DNA of 42,537 bases from DATLMR01 sp035634255 (GCA_035634255.1 DASQDI010000117.1:1-42537); one strand, 5' to 3'; counted from the first letter of the stretch, positions 7,075 through 15,388 are shown. The notes: generated by a model from the sequence alone, not told the origin. Made by a program: numbers and translations.

Positions 7075-9192
7075 ATGAAATTGATTAAAACAAGGTTTAT
7101 GTTTAAAGGGGTGGCGCTATTGCTATTATCTTTTATGGGTCTCCAGACGGGCTTCATGGCCACGGCCCAGGAGCGGAAGGCACCGCCCAAGACGAGAGTT
7201 GATAACGTGACAGAGACTCTGCACGGCACGACGATAACCGACCCGTACCGCTGGCTTGAGGACAAAGACAGCCCCGAGACCCGCGCGTGGTTGAAGGCTC
7301 AGAACGAATACACCGACTCCATGCTGAGCGCGTTTCCGGGCAGGGACCGGATACGGCAGCGCCTCACGGAGCTTCTGAAGATCGACACGATAGGCGTGCC
7401 CACGGAGCGCGGCGGCCGCTACTTCTTCACCAAGCGCAGCGTGAGCCAGAACCAGCCGGTCATCTACGTGAGGAACGGTCTGAATGGCAAGGACGAGGTG
7501 CTCATCGACCCCAACTCCATGAGCGAGGACCAGACGACCTCCGTCAACATTCAGGACATCTCCGACGACGGGAAGCTCCTCGTTTACGGGGTGCGGCAGG
7601 GGGGCAAGGACGAGGTCGCGCTCTTCCTCCTCGACGTCGACACGCGCAAGCAGCTGGCCGACCGGCTGCCCGAGGCCCGGTACTTCGGGATCTCGATGAA
7701 GCCGGATAAGAGCGGCTTCTATTACACGCGGTTCGGCAAGGAAGGCTCGCGCGTCCACTACCACGCGATGGGCGCGGACCCGTCGAAAGACGAGCAGGTA
7801 TTCGGGGAGGGCTACGGCCCAGGACAGATCATCAGCGCGGACCTGTCGGACGACGGCCGCTGGCTTATCCTGTCCGTCAGCCACGGCTCGTCGGGGGATA
7901 AGATCGATCTCTTCATGAAGGACGTCGCGAACAACGGCCCGATCAAGCCGATTGTCAAAGACGTGAGCGCGGGCTTTTCGGGAGAGGTCGTCGGCGACCA
8001 GCTCTACCTCGCGACCGACTGGGAAGCCCCGAACGGGCGGGTCCTGCTGGTAGACCTGAAGAACCCGGAGCGGGATAAGTGGAAGACGGTCATACCGGAA
8101 GGCAAGTCCGTGATGACGGGCTTCTCGCTCGTGGGCGGGAAACTCTTCGCCAGCTACCTCGACAACGTCGCCTCGCAGGTCAAGGTGTTCGAGCCCTCCG
8201 GGAAGCACGTGCGCGACATCACCCTGCCGTCCATCGGCTCGGCGTCCGCCGTGTACGGCCGGTGGAACAGCGACGAGGCCTTCTTCACCTTCAACTCGTT
8301 CGCGAGGCCGACGACGATCTACCGCTATCAGGTGTCGACGGCGAAGCAGGACGTGTGGGCGCGCATCAACGTCCCGGTCAAGGGCGACGACATCGAGGTC
8401 AAGCAGGTCTGGTACGAGTCCAAGGACAAGACCAGAATACCGATGTTCATCATCCACAAGAAGGGGATCAAGCTCGACGGCAACCGCCCGACCCTGCTCT
8501 ACGGCTACGGCGGGTTCAACGTAAACATGACGCCTTCCTTCTCCGCGCGGGCGGCCTTCTGGGCCGAGAGCGGGGGCGTGTTCGCGATGCCCAACCTGCG
8601 CGGGGGCGGCGAATTCGGCGAGACGTGGCACAAGGCCGGGATGCTCGACAAGAAGCAGAACGTCTTCGACGACTTCATCGCGGCGGCCGAGTGGCTCATC
8701 CAGAACAAGTACACCGGCACGTCGAAGCTGGCCATCTCCGGCGGCTCCAACGGCGGGCTGCTGGTGGGCGCGGCGATGACGCAGAGGCCCGACCTCTTCC
8801 AGGCGGTCGTCTGCTCCGTCCCTCTGCTCGACATGGTCCGCTACCACCAGTTCCTCGTCGCCCGCTTCTGGGTGCCGGAGTACGGGTCGAGCGAAGACCC
8901 GCAGCAGTTCAAATTCATCCACGCCTACTCGCCCTACCACCGCGTGAAGGCGGGCACGAAGTACCCGGCCGTGATGTTCGTCACGGGCGACGCCGACACG
9001 CGCGTCGACCCGCTCCACGCGCGGAAGATGACGGCCCTGATGCAGGCGGCGACCGCGTCGGACAGGCCCGTCCTTCTGCACTACGACACGAAGGCAGGCC
9101 ACTCCGGCGGGCTGCCGATAAACAAGGTGATCGACGACCTGACGGACGAGATGAGCTTCCTCTTCTGGCAGCTCGGGGTGCAGGGCGAGTAA
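7075..9192 (+). CDS. Exported prolyl oligopeptidase (S9A)
   Basis: A 705-residue serine peptidase that cleaves short peptides after proline. The first about 32 residues form a signal peptide ending ATAQE, so it works in the periplasm or outside. The N-terminal catalytic segment begins at DPYRWLED, followed by a seven-blade propeller (about 80-450) that gates access, then the alpha/beta-hydrolase domain. The triad is complete: Ser558 in GGSNGGLL, Asp641 in ADTRVDP and His676 in AGHSGG. Start: GGGAGG at 7067-7072 is only 2 bases from ATG 7075, and TTG 7081 (codon 3) would have an 8-base spacing, so translation may start there; either keeps the signal peptide. A strong terminator follows at 9242-9277. 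It lies downstream of the PSMA-like peptidase on the same strand, 78 bases away, but with its own -10 box. Confidence 0.95.
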   Translation: MKLIKTRFMFKGVALLLLSFMGLQTGFMATAQERKAPPKTRVDNVTETLHGTTITDPYRWLEDKDSPETRAWLKAQNEYTDSMLSAFPGRDRIRQRLTELLKIDTIGVPTERGGRYFFTKRSVSQNQPVIYVRNGLNGKDEVLIDPNSMSEDQTTSVNIQDISDDGKLLVYGVRQGGKDEVALFLLDVDTRKQLADRLPEARYFGISMKPDKSGFYYTRFGKEGSRVHYHAMGADPSKDEQVFGEGYGPGQIISADLSDDGRWLILSVSHGSSGDKIDLFMKDVANNGPIKPIVKDVSAGFSGEVVGDQLYLATDWEAPNGRVLLVDLKNPERDKWKTVIPEGKSVMTGFSLVGGKLFASYLDNVASQVKVFEPSGKHVRDITLPSIGSASAVYGRWNSDEAFFTFNSFARPTTIYRYQVSTAKQDVWARINVPVKGDDIEVKQVWYESKDKTRIPMFIIHKKGIKLDGNRPTLLYGYGGFNVNMTPSFSARAAFWAESGGVFAMPNLRGGGEFGETWHKAGMLDKKQNVFDDFIAAAEWLIQNKYTGTSKLAISGGSNGGLLVGAAMTQRPDLFQAVVCSVPLLDMVRYHQFLVARFWVPEYGSSEDPQQFKFIHAYSPYHRVKAGTKYPAVMFVTGDADTRVDPLHARKMTALMQAATASDRPVLLHYDTKAGHSGGLPINKVIDDLTDEMSFLFWQLGVQGE

Positions 9193-9241
9193 GAGACTCC
9201 GCGAACCGAAGGCGTGAGTAACGCGAGAGTATGGACCGTTA

Positions 9242-9277
9242 TTGAAAGAGGCAGCCCGTCGTGGCTGCCTCTTTCAA
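9242..9277 (+). terminator. Intrinsic terminator after the prolyl oligopeptidase
   Basis: A perfect 15-bp stem (9242-9256 with 9263-9277), 6-base loop, C/T-rich tail. The 3' half of the stem is itself T-rich. It lies 49 bases past the stop and could also act for the convergent minus-strand gene ending at 9310. Confidence 0.85.
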
Positions 9278-9309
9278 CTTTCCGGGTTCGCGAATCCTAT
9301 CGCCGCGCG

Positions 9310-10602
9310 CTACGGCGCTACCGGCTTTGCCAGGAACTCGGCGTAATGGCTCTCGTGTATGGCGAAGGTTAAATTTAATGCCTTAACGTCGTCCGGCAGA
9401 TCGCTAAAATAAAACGTGAACTCCCGCCCGTTGTTACCGCCGATGTCCTCGTAGCCTTGACTCACTCCGGTAAATCTTCGGCCCCGCTTATCGGTTGCGA
9501 TCAGGCTGAGCGACGACGCGCCATGAAGTGATGAGACCCGCGCTTTGACCACCGCTTTCCAATAACCGCCGACACTGGCATCAGGCTGCCACTGGAGGGT
9601 TCCCGTCCCGCCGATGCCCACTAGTCGCACTTCCCTGCCCATACGCACGGCGGATTTGTCGGAAAAGTCGATCTTGTTTTCACCGGGGATGGATACATCA
9701 GGCACCGTCCAGAGCGCTTCGGAAGGGGACCGGTAGTCCGAGGTGCGGGCGAACTCCACGCCCAGCTTCCAGACCTCTTCCGCGCACAGCATCTTTAAGA
9801 GGCTAACCTGTGCGCCTCCGTTCTTATAAGTGGCTTCGCTGCTCCGACGGTTGGAGAGATCATAGAACAGTCTGTTGCCGGTAGCGTCGGAGATGACGAT
9901 TCTAACGGGGGCCCAAAACCTGCTCGGCCTGCCCCTTTCGGTGATGCGAAAAGATGCCTGAGTTAACGGACGCTGATCCGGCTGGACGCTCTCTCCGATC
10001 TGATCTACGCCCGTCCTCAAGTCGGTGAGCGTGAAAGTGAGGTCGCCCGTTTGCTGCGTTACCGGAAGCGGCTTCGCTTCCCAGGTCGGGTGCGGGCCGG
10101 GGTCCGGGTTCGGGACGGAGAACTCGACAAACAACCTCTCACTGTCTTCGTCGCGGCCGATGTCGTCCTCGAAGAGGGTCAGGATCACTTTCTCTCCCCT
10201 CCGCGGGAATGCCTCCACGGTTACGTTTCTTATCTCCGGGGGAGCCTCGAGATCAAACCAGAGCCATCTACCCGGCCCCGTGCCCTGCGACCCCCTTGAT
10301 TCACTCCACTGCCGCATCCAGCAACCATGCTCGTCGGAGACCACGCTGTAGCCGTTAGCAAAAGGGTCAGACCCGCTGGCCGCTCCGGGAATCGAGTAAT
10401 GGAATCTAAGGGAGGACTTAAGCTCCACGGCATTCAACATAATCACTGTGCCATCGGGCAGTATTCGGGTCTGAAGGGGCGCCGGCCGCCGGGCCTGAGC
10501 CGCTGACTCTATCCGGTCCCAGAAGAGAAACAGTGCGCAGGCGGCCGCAAGAATAAAGCAAGCCACAACCATAATCCCCGTGACGACGTATGCCTTCCGC
10601 AT
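9310..10602 (-). CDS. Membrane-anchored protein of unknown function
   Basis: A 430-residue protein I do not recognise. It has one N-terminal transmembrane helix (about residues 6-28), with Arg2/Lys3 before it, and a large remaining part predicted outside the cytoplasm; the helix has no clear cleavage site, so it is more likely an anchor. The rest looks beta-rich with several short hydrophobic strands, two Cys (in HGCWMRQW and LLCAEEVW as read) and no catalytic motif I can name. Start: AGGAGG is 6 bases before the ATG at 10602. It is the only minus-strand gene between 3214 and 15389 and appears to have a more even base composition than its neighbours, which could reflect a different history. 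It ends 33 bases from the strong hairpin that closes the prolyl oligopeptidase gene. Confidence 0.82.
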   Translation of the reverse strand: MRKAYVVTGIMVVACFILAAACALFLFWDRIESAAQARRPAPLQTRILPDGTVIMLNAVELKSSLRFHYSIPGAASGSDPFANGYSVVSDEHGCWMRQWSESRGSQGTGPGRWLWFDLEAPPEIRNVTVEAFPRRGEKVILTLFEDDIGRDEDSERLFVEFSVPNPDPGPHPTWEAKPLPVTQQTGDLTFTLTDLRTGVDQIGESVQPDQRPLTQASFRITERGRPSRFWAPVRIVISDATGNRLFYDLSNRRSSEATYKNGGAQVSLLKMLCAEEVWKLGVEFARTSDYRSPSEALWTVPDVSIPGENKIDFSDKSAVRMGREVRLVGIGGTGTLQWQPDASVGGYWKAVVKARVSSLHGASSLSLIATDKRGRRFTGVSQGYEDIGGNNGREFTFYFSDLPDDVKALNLTFAIHESHYAEFLAKPVAP

Positions 10603-10736
10603 TAAAACCTCCTGTTACTGAGGGCGATAATGAGATCAAGTTCACACAGACAACTCGCAACAATACGTTAGACGTACCGGCGGCGCGAAATTCTGCAACC
10701 CGCCGGCCGGTCCGCCCTTTTCCGTTCGAAGTGGGT

Positions 10737-10742
10737 TATAAT
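10737..10742 (+). promoter_or_regulatory. TATAAT -10 box before the M24 peptidase gene
   Basis: A perfect TATAAT 38 bases before the ATG at 10780; the -35 region is C/T-rich without a clear TTGACA. Confidence 0.45.
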
Positions 10743-10779
10743 CAGCGCGCGAAGCACACAAAATTTTAGGGGATAAGAG

Positions 10780-12141
10780 ATGGACTTCCGAACCCGCGCG
10801 CGCCTCCTGCTGGCGCTTTTGCTATGCCTCTCTCAATACTCCGTCCCGGCGAAGGCCGAGCAGCCCGCGATGCTCCCTCCCCTGCGCGAGCAGGCCGCCG
10901 TGCAACAGCAGTGGCTCCGGCTCCGGCTTGAGCGCGTGCTGCCGAAGCTCATGCGCAGGCACGGGGTGCAGATGTGGCTAGTCATCTGCCGCGAGTACAA
11001 CGAAGACCCGGTCTTCTTTTCCCTCGTCTCGCCGACGACGTTCGCGGCGCGCCGCCGGACCATCTACGTCTTTTATGACCGGGGCGACGAGAAGGGCGTG
11101 GAGCGGCTCGCGCTCGGCGGCGGCTCGAACGGGGGGCTCTACACCGTCTACCGCGACCCGGAAGTCGAGGGGCGTGAGATATACGGGGAGGGCCAGTGGG
11201 CCCTGCTCAAAAAACTGGTGGACGAGCGCAAGCCCTCTTCCATCGCCATAAACGTTTCGCACACGCACGCCTTCTCCGACGGCCTGTCGTCGGCCGAGCG
11301 CGAAAAGCTCGAAGCCACGCTCGGCCCCGACCACATGAAGAAGGTCGTGCGCGCGGAGAACCTCGCGCTCGAATACATCGCGCAGAGGTTGCCGGATATG
11401 CTCCCGACCTACAGGCAGATGATGGAGGTCGTCCACCACCTGATCGGCCGCGCGTTCTCGCGCGAGGTCATCACGCCCGGAAAGACCACGGACCAGGACG
11501 TGGTGTGGTGGCTGCGGCAGGAGGTGAACAACCGGGGCCTCGGCACATGGTTCCACCCTTCGGTCCGCGTGCAGAAGGCGCGGAGGACGGGCGTGAACCT
11601 GCTCGCCGAAAACGCCCCCGTGGTGATCGAGCGCGGGGACGTGCTGCACGTCGATTTCGGCATAACGGCCATGCGGCTCAACACCGACACGCAGCACATG
11701 GGTTACGTGCTCCGCGAAGGCGAGACCGACGCGCCCGCGGGGATCAAACGCGCGCTCGCCAACGGCAACCGGCTCCAGGATTTACTCCTCGAGAGGATGA
11801 AGCCCGGCCGCTCCGGTAACGACGTGCTCGCGGACGCCCTCGCGGCGATGAAGGCCGAAGGCATCAACGGGACCATCTACACGCACCCCGTGGGAGACCA
11901 CGGCCACGGCGCGGGGCCTTTGATCGGGCTGTGGGACCGACAGCAGGGCGTGCCCGGCCGCGGGGACGTGCTGCTGCTGCCGGATTCATGGTTCTCAATC
12001 GAACTCTCCGCGACCACTCCCATCCCGGAATGGGGCGGCGCGGAGCTTTGGGTCGGGCTCGAAGAGGACGCCGTGCTCGATTCGTCGGGCCGCATCTCGT
12101 GGGTGCTGAGACGGCAGACCGAGTACCACCTCGTGAAGTGA
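10780..12141 (+). CDS. Exported M24 family metallopeptidase (Xaa-Pro aminopeptidase-like)
   Basis: A 453-residue protein with a Sec signal peptide (hydrophobic residues 9-22, likely cut after AKA at residue 26). An N-terminal creatinase-like domain is followed by the pita-bread M24 domain. Expected di-metal ligands are visible: Asp292 in HVDFGI, Asp303 in NTDTQHMGY, the His in HPVGDHGHGAGP, Glu in SIELSATTPIPEW and Glu in WVGLEEDAVL. M24 enzymes of this kind release N-terminal residues, often where the second residue is proline; the exact specificity is not settled by these motifs. The start is supported by AGGGG 6 bases before the ATG and a TATAAT at 10737. No partner gene overlaps it. It fits the exported peptidases encoded just upstream. 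Confidence 0.9.
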   Translation: MDFRTRARLLLALLLCLSQYSVPAKAEQPAMLPPLREQAAVQQQWLRLRLERVLPKLMRRHGVQMWLVICREYNEDPVFFSLVSPTTFAARRRTIYVFYDRGDEKGVERLALGGGSNGGLYTVYRDPEVEGREIYGEGQWALLKKLVDERKPSSIAINVSHTHAFSDGLSSAEREKLEATLGPDHMKKVVRAENLALEYIAQRLPDMLPTYRQMMEVVHHLIGRAFSREVITPGKTTDQDVVWWLRQEVNNRGLGTWFHPSVRVQKARRTGVNLLAENAPVVIERGDVLHVDFGITAMRLNTDTQHMGYVLREGETDAPAGIKRALANGNRLQDLLLERMKPGRSGNDVLADALAAMKAEGINGTIYTHPVGDHGHGAGPLIGLWDRQQGVPGRGDVLLLPDSWFSIELSATTPIPEWGGAELWVGLEEDAVLDSSGRISWVLRRQTEYHLVK

Positions 12142-12232
12142 GCCCGCGGCCTTCTGGAATGATTTTTGTTTAAAGACTGCATGGCCGGCGCTGACGGGCG
12201 GTCCGGCGAATGCGATTACCGAGGTCAGGAAA

Positions 12233-13168
12233 ATGTTAATCAGAGAGTGGCTCTGCGGGATCATAAATATTTCACTGGCTCTGACGCTGAGCCTTTCCCC
12301 TCCCACCTTCGATCAGAAAGAGGACAAACAAGCCGCGCCGCAGGGCAAGGCGGTCTTATGGAGAGAGCCCTCCGACATCGCCTCGCGCGACCTTTACCTC
12401 GGGCCGGGCGGCGAGGCGATGAAGCCGGACGTCAGCAACGTCACCTTCATCAAGGATGAAGCCGGGGGGAGTTATTCGAAGAAGTACCGGGTTAAGGACG
12501 GCGCGGGCCGGGTGTGGGTCGCGAAGCTAAGCTCCGAGAGCCAGTCCGAAACCGTCGCCAACCGACTGCTGTGGGCCGTCGGCTACTTCACCGAAATCTC
12601 GTACCTCGTCCCGCGAGTCACCATCGAGGGCAAAGGCTCGTTCGAGAATATAAGGTTCGAGGCGAGGCCGGAAAATATAAAGCGGGAGGGCGAGTGGAGC
12701 TGGGACAGGAACCCTTTCATCGACACCCCCGAATTCCGCGGCCTGAAGGTCCTGATGCTGATGTTCAACAACTGGGACATCAAGGACGAAAATAACAAGA
12801 TACTCGTCGCGCGCAACGAGCAGAGCGGGGAGGGCGAGCTGCTCTACATCATAAGCGACCTGGGCGCGACCTTCGGCAAAACGGGGAGCTTTTTTTCGCG
12901 GACGCGGAACAAGCCCGAAGACTACGCGAAGGCGAAGTTCATCGAAGGGGTGAAAGGGAACTACGTCAAATTCAATTACGACGGGAAGCGCGCGGACATC
13001 TTCCAGCGGGTCACCGTCGAAGACGTTAAATGGGCGGCGGACCTCATGTCGCGGCTGTCGGACCAGCAGATCGCGGAGGCATTCAGGGCCGGAAATTACA
13101 GCGACCAGCAAATACAACTGCTGACCGCCGCCTTCAAAGAGAGAATTCGGGAGATGAAATCACTCTGA
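12233..13168 (+). CDS. Exported protein with kinase-like catalytic residues (paralogue A)
   Basis: A 311-residue protein of a family I know only as uncharacterised in Acidobacteriota. The N-terminus has a hydrophobic segment (about residues 7-22), so it is probably exported. The core reads like a protein-kinase fold: Lys98 in WVAKLS (beta-3 Lys), Glu106 in SETVANRLLW (alpha-C Glu), Asp182 and Asn187 in NNWDIKDENNKIL (catalytic loop, D-x4-N spacing as in HRDxKxxN) and Asp209 in SDLGATFG (DFG-like). The same five residues occur at matching spacing in the paralogue at 14275. A glycine-rich loop is not obvious. Family opener: WREPSDIASRDLYLGPGG. ATG 12233 has AGGTCAGGAAA upstream. The kinase-like reading is inference; ATP binding or transfer is not shown, and a pseudokinase is possible. 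Confidence 0.8.
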   Translation: MLIREWLCGIINISLALTLSLSPPTFDQKEDKQAAPQGKAVLWREPSDIASRDLYLGPGGEAMKPDVSNVTFIKDEAGGSYSKKYRVKDGAGRVWVAKLSSESQSETVANRLLWAVGYFTEISYLVPRVTIEGKGSFENIRFEARPENIKREGEWSWDRNPFIDTPEFRGLKVLMLMFNNWDIKDENNKILVARNEQSGEGELLYIISDLGATFGKTGSFFSRTRNKPEDYAKAKFIEGVKGNYVKFNYDGKRADIFQRVTVEDVKWAADLMSRLSDQQIAEAFRAGNYSDQQIQLLTAAFKERIREMKSL

Positions 13169-13196
13169 GCCGGATAAGGAATCCAAGAGTTTAAAA

Positions 13197-13227
13197 TCAG
13201 TACAGGACGCAAAATGGCCTGTACTGA
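13197..13227. repeat. Perfect 10-bp inverted repeat, 11-base loop
   Basis: TCAGTACAGG (13197-13206) and CCTGTACTGA (13218-13227), 29 bases after the stop of the gene ending at 13168. It is flanked by A/T runs on both sides (TTTAAAA before, AAAAAA after), so it may work as a bidirectional terminator; a protein-binding palindrome is the alternative. Confidence 0.6.
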
Positions 13228-13429
13228 AAAAAGACGAGCGCCCGCATTATCCTGCCGGTCGTCAAAGCCCATCCGGGCTTCGAGGGCGACCCCTCTCCAC
13301 CCTTCTGTGCGGCAATTTCATAACCTTACGGACGGGCGCGAGCTCTGCCTCGTTTCGCCCGGCCCCGTGGCCCCTGCGTTGCTCTATCATCACACGTTTA
13401 AAGCAATTTAATTTTCGGGAGGATCGGTT

Positions 13430-13918
13430 ATGGCAACGTTAGTAACAGGGCTTTTCAAGTCGCGGTCGAGCGCGGACCGCGCGGTCGAGGATCTGGTTCA
13501 TTATGGCTTCACGCGCGACGACATAAGTCTGCTCATGTCTGATGCCACGCGCGGGCGCGAGTTCGGCATGCAGATGGCGACGAAAGCGCCGGAAGGCGCG
13601 GCGACAGGGGCAACCATCGGAGGGGTGCTCGGGGCAGTCGCCGCCGGCCTGGTCGCGCTCGGAATTCTGGCGGTGCCGGGGCTCAATCTCGTCGCCGCGG
13701 GGCCGATAGTGGCGACGCTCGCGGGGCTCGGGGCGGGCGCGGCCACAGGCGGGTTGACCGGCGCCCTCATTGGTCTGGGCCTGCCCGAGCACGAGGCCAA
13801 GTTCTACAACGAAGAGATCAGTCGAGGCGGCATCCTCGTCGGCGTCTACACGCACAATGATCGGGCCGACCACGCCAGGAAAATACTCGACGCGGCGGGC
13901 GCAGAATCCGTCAAGTAG
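13430..13918 (+). CDS. Glycine-zipper general stress protein (YflT-like N-terminus)
   Basis: A 162-residue protein. Residues 3-37 (VTGLFKSRSSADRAVEDL and following) resemble the start of the heat-induced stress domain seen in Bacillus YflT/GspM-type proteins, where a helix pairs with a short strand. The centre (about residues 50-112) is an alanine/glycine-rich hydrophobic stretch with repeated GxxxG spacing, a glycine zipper that probably inserts in a membrane or packs as a helical hairpin. The C-terminus (ILVGVYTHNDRADHARKILDAAGA) is an alpha/beta piece that often repeats the N-terminal theme. Such proteins are commonly induced by stress but have no known activity. GGGAGG lies 7 bases before the ATG. 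It sits between the two kinase-like paralogues, 261 bases after the first. Confidence 0.75.
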   Translation: MATLVTGLFKSRSSADRAVEDLVHYGFTRDDISLLMSDATRGREFGMQMATKAPEGAATGATIGGVLGAVAAGLVALGILAVPGLNLVAAGPIVATLAGLGAGAATGGLTGALIGLGLPEHEAKFYNEEISRGGILVGVYTHNDRADHARKILDAAGAESVK

Positions 13919-13979
13919 TTTCATCAACCAGACTCTTAGGTAACTGGGTCAGGCTCGCGACGCTCGAAAAGGAAGAGTT

Positions 13980-14225
13980 ATGGGTGGAGTATTATTCAGA
14001 GGTAACCCGAGCATAGAAGACCCTTCGGGGGGCACCGGCAACTCCGACGTGGAGAACCCGGACGTGAACCCCGGAGGGGGCGAGAATCCGGACGTCGATA
14101 TTCCTCCCGTGCCACCCGATCAGCAACCCGCGGCTCCGATTGAAGAGCCGCCCGATCCTGAAAACGAGCCCGATCCGTTGCCTATAGGTGACCCCCAGCC
14201 AAACGAGCCGACACGCCTCGTTTAA
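13980..14225 (+). CDS. Small acidic proline-rich protein
   Basis: An 81-residue protein rich in Pro, Asp, Glu, Gly and Asn, with almost no hydrophobic core, so probably disordered. It contains repeated NPDV/PPxP-type segments (GENPDVDIPPVPPDQQP) and ends NEPTRLV. It has no signal peptide and no Cys. AAAGGAAGAG stands just before the ATG at 13980, and it is 61 bases downstream of the glycine-zipper gene and 49 bases upstream of the second kinase-like gene, so all three are likely on one transcript. Similar short proline-rich proteins are found scattered in other bacteria without known role. It might be a scaffold or a substrate for a neighbour, but nothing in the sequence proves this. Confidence 0.6.
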   Translation: MGGVLFRGNPSIEDPSGGTGNSDVENPDVNPGGGENPDVDIPPVPPDQQPAAPIEEPPDPENEPDPLPIGDPQPNEPTRLV

Positions 14226-14274
14226 TGACGAAATTATATTAAGCCCGCGCAGAGGTCGGCGAAGGAAGTCGCTT

Positions 14275-15303
14275 ATGAAGACAGGGCTTATCGGAAAATC
14301 TTTGATCCTATGGGCAGTACTGCCGCTCGTCCTTCAACCCGTCTCGGTCGAGGCCGAGCGGAAGTCTAAGCAGCCGAAACGCATCCCGGCCGTCATGTGG
14401 CGCGACCCCGGAAAGATAGAGGCGAAGGACCTGCGCTACGGGCCGGGGTCGGCCGCCCGCGCCCCCGCGCCCCCCTTCAGATTTTTGAAGGAAGATAAAG
14501 ACGGCGAATCGCCCAAGTTCAAGGTTAAGGACTCGCGCAACGTGGAGTGGTCGGTCAAGCTCGGCCCCGAAGCTCAGACGGAGACGGTGGCGACACGCCT
14601 GCTGTGGGCGGTCGGGTACTTTGCGGAAGAGTCATATTACTTCGACCGCGTGCGCGTCCAGGGGCTCCCGCGCCTCTCGCGCGGGATGGACTATGTCGAA
14701 GGCCCGGGGACCGTGCGCGGCGTGAGGTTCGAGCCCCGCCGCCCCGGCGTCACGCGCGCGGACACGTGGGACTGGAACGACAATCCCTTCGCCGGGCGGA
14801 GGGAGTTGAGCGGACTCAAGATGCTGATGATCCTGCTCAACAACTACGACGCGCGCACGGCCAATAACCACGTGCTGCTCGTCCGCGACCCCGCGCGCGG
14901 CGCCCTTGAGGCCCGTTACGTCGTGACGGACGTCGGCGCGACTCTGGGCCGCGCGGGTGGGCTGGGCGGGGGCCGCTCCAAAAACGACCTCGAAGACTTT
15001 CTATCGACCGAATTCGTGATGGATGTCAAAAACGGCGTCGTCATATTCGACTACGACACGCGCCCGAAAGGGGTGGGGGTGCTCTCCGTACTCTACCCGC
15101 CTTACTACCTGGGCGAGGTGAAGAAAGAGAAAGACATGCGCGACATCCCGGTCTCGCACGCGCGGTGGCTCGGCCGCCTGCTCGCCCGCGTCTCCAACGG
15201 CCAGCTTCGCGACGCCTTCACGGCCGCGGGCTACGACCCGGAGACGAGGGAGGCGTACGTCCGCGCGCTCCGGCAGAGGATGGACCAACTCAGCAGGCTG
15301 TGA
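14275..15303 (+). CDS. Exported protein with kinase-like catalytic residues (paralogue B)
   Basis: A 342-residue paralogue of the protein at 12233. A clear Sec signal peptide (hydrophobic residues 9-24, probable cut after VEA at residue 27) places it outside the cytoplasm. It keeps the same candidate catalytic set: Lys95 in WSVKLG, Glu103 in TETVATRLLWAVGYF, Asp192 and Asn197 in NNYDARTANNHVLL, Asp219 in TDVGATLG. The Asp-to-Asp distance (27) equals that in paralogue A. It differs by a longer insert after YYFDRVRVQG (about residues 131-146) and by PYYLGEVKKEKD near the C-terminus. ATG 14275 is chosen over the upstream in-frame ATG 14188 because GAAGGAAG lies 6 bases before it and the signal peptide begins there. 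A terminator follows. Function as a kinase is inferred only from residue pattern. Confidence 0.82.
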   Translation: MKTGLIGKSLILWAVLPLVLQPVSVEAERKSKQPKRIPAVMWRDPGKIEAKDLRYGPGSAARAPAPPFRFLKEDKDGESPKFKVKDSRNVEWSVKLGPEAQTETVATRLLWAVGYFAEESYYFDRVRVQGLPRLSRGMDYVEGPGTVRGVRFEPRRPGVTRADTWDWNDNPFAGRRELSGLKMLMILLNNYDARTANNHVLLVRDPARGALEARYVVTDVGATLGRAGGLGGGRSKNDLEDFLSTEFVMDVKNGVVIFDYDTRPKGVGVLSVLYPPYYLGEVKKEKDMRDIPVSHARWLGRLLARVSNGQLRDAFTAAGYDPETREAYVRALRQRMDQLSRL

Positions 15304-15334
15304 CCGCGCCCCCGGTGATAAGGGCTTTAAAAAA

Positions 15335-15368
15335 GTTAAAGGCCGCTTATGATTAGCGGCCTTTAATT
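15335..15368. terminator. Bidirectional intrinsic terminator
   Basis: A 12-bp perfect stem (TTAAAGGCCGCT, 15336-15347, with 15355-15366), 7-base loop, A run on the left and TTTT on the right. It serves both the kinase-like gene ending at 15303 and the convergent phosphatase ending at 15389. Confidence 0.85.
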
Positions 15369-15388
15369 TTCACGATAGGAGGATCGGT

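Noticed and set aside
7126..9102. 658-codon open frame on the minus strand
   Set aside because: Antisense to the prolyl oligopeptidase with its full catalytic triad.
13214..13411. 65-codon open frame on the plus strand
   Set aside because: It starts in the loop of the inverted repeat at 13197-13227, has no ribosome site and has Arg/Pro/Ser-rich random-like composition.
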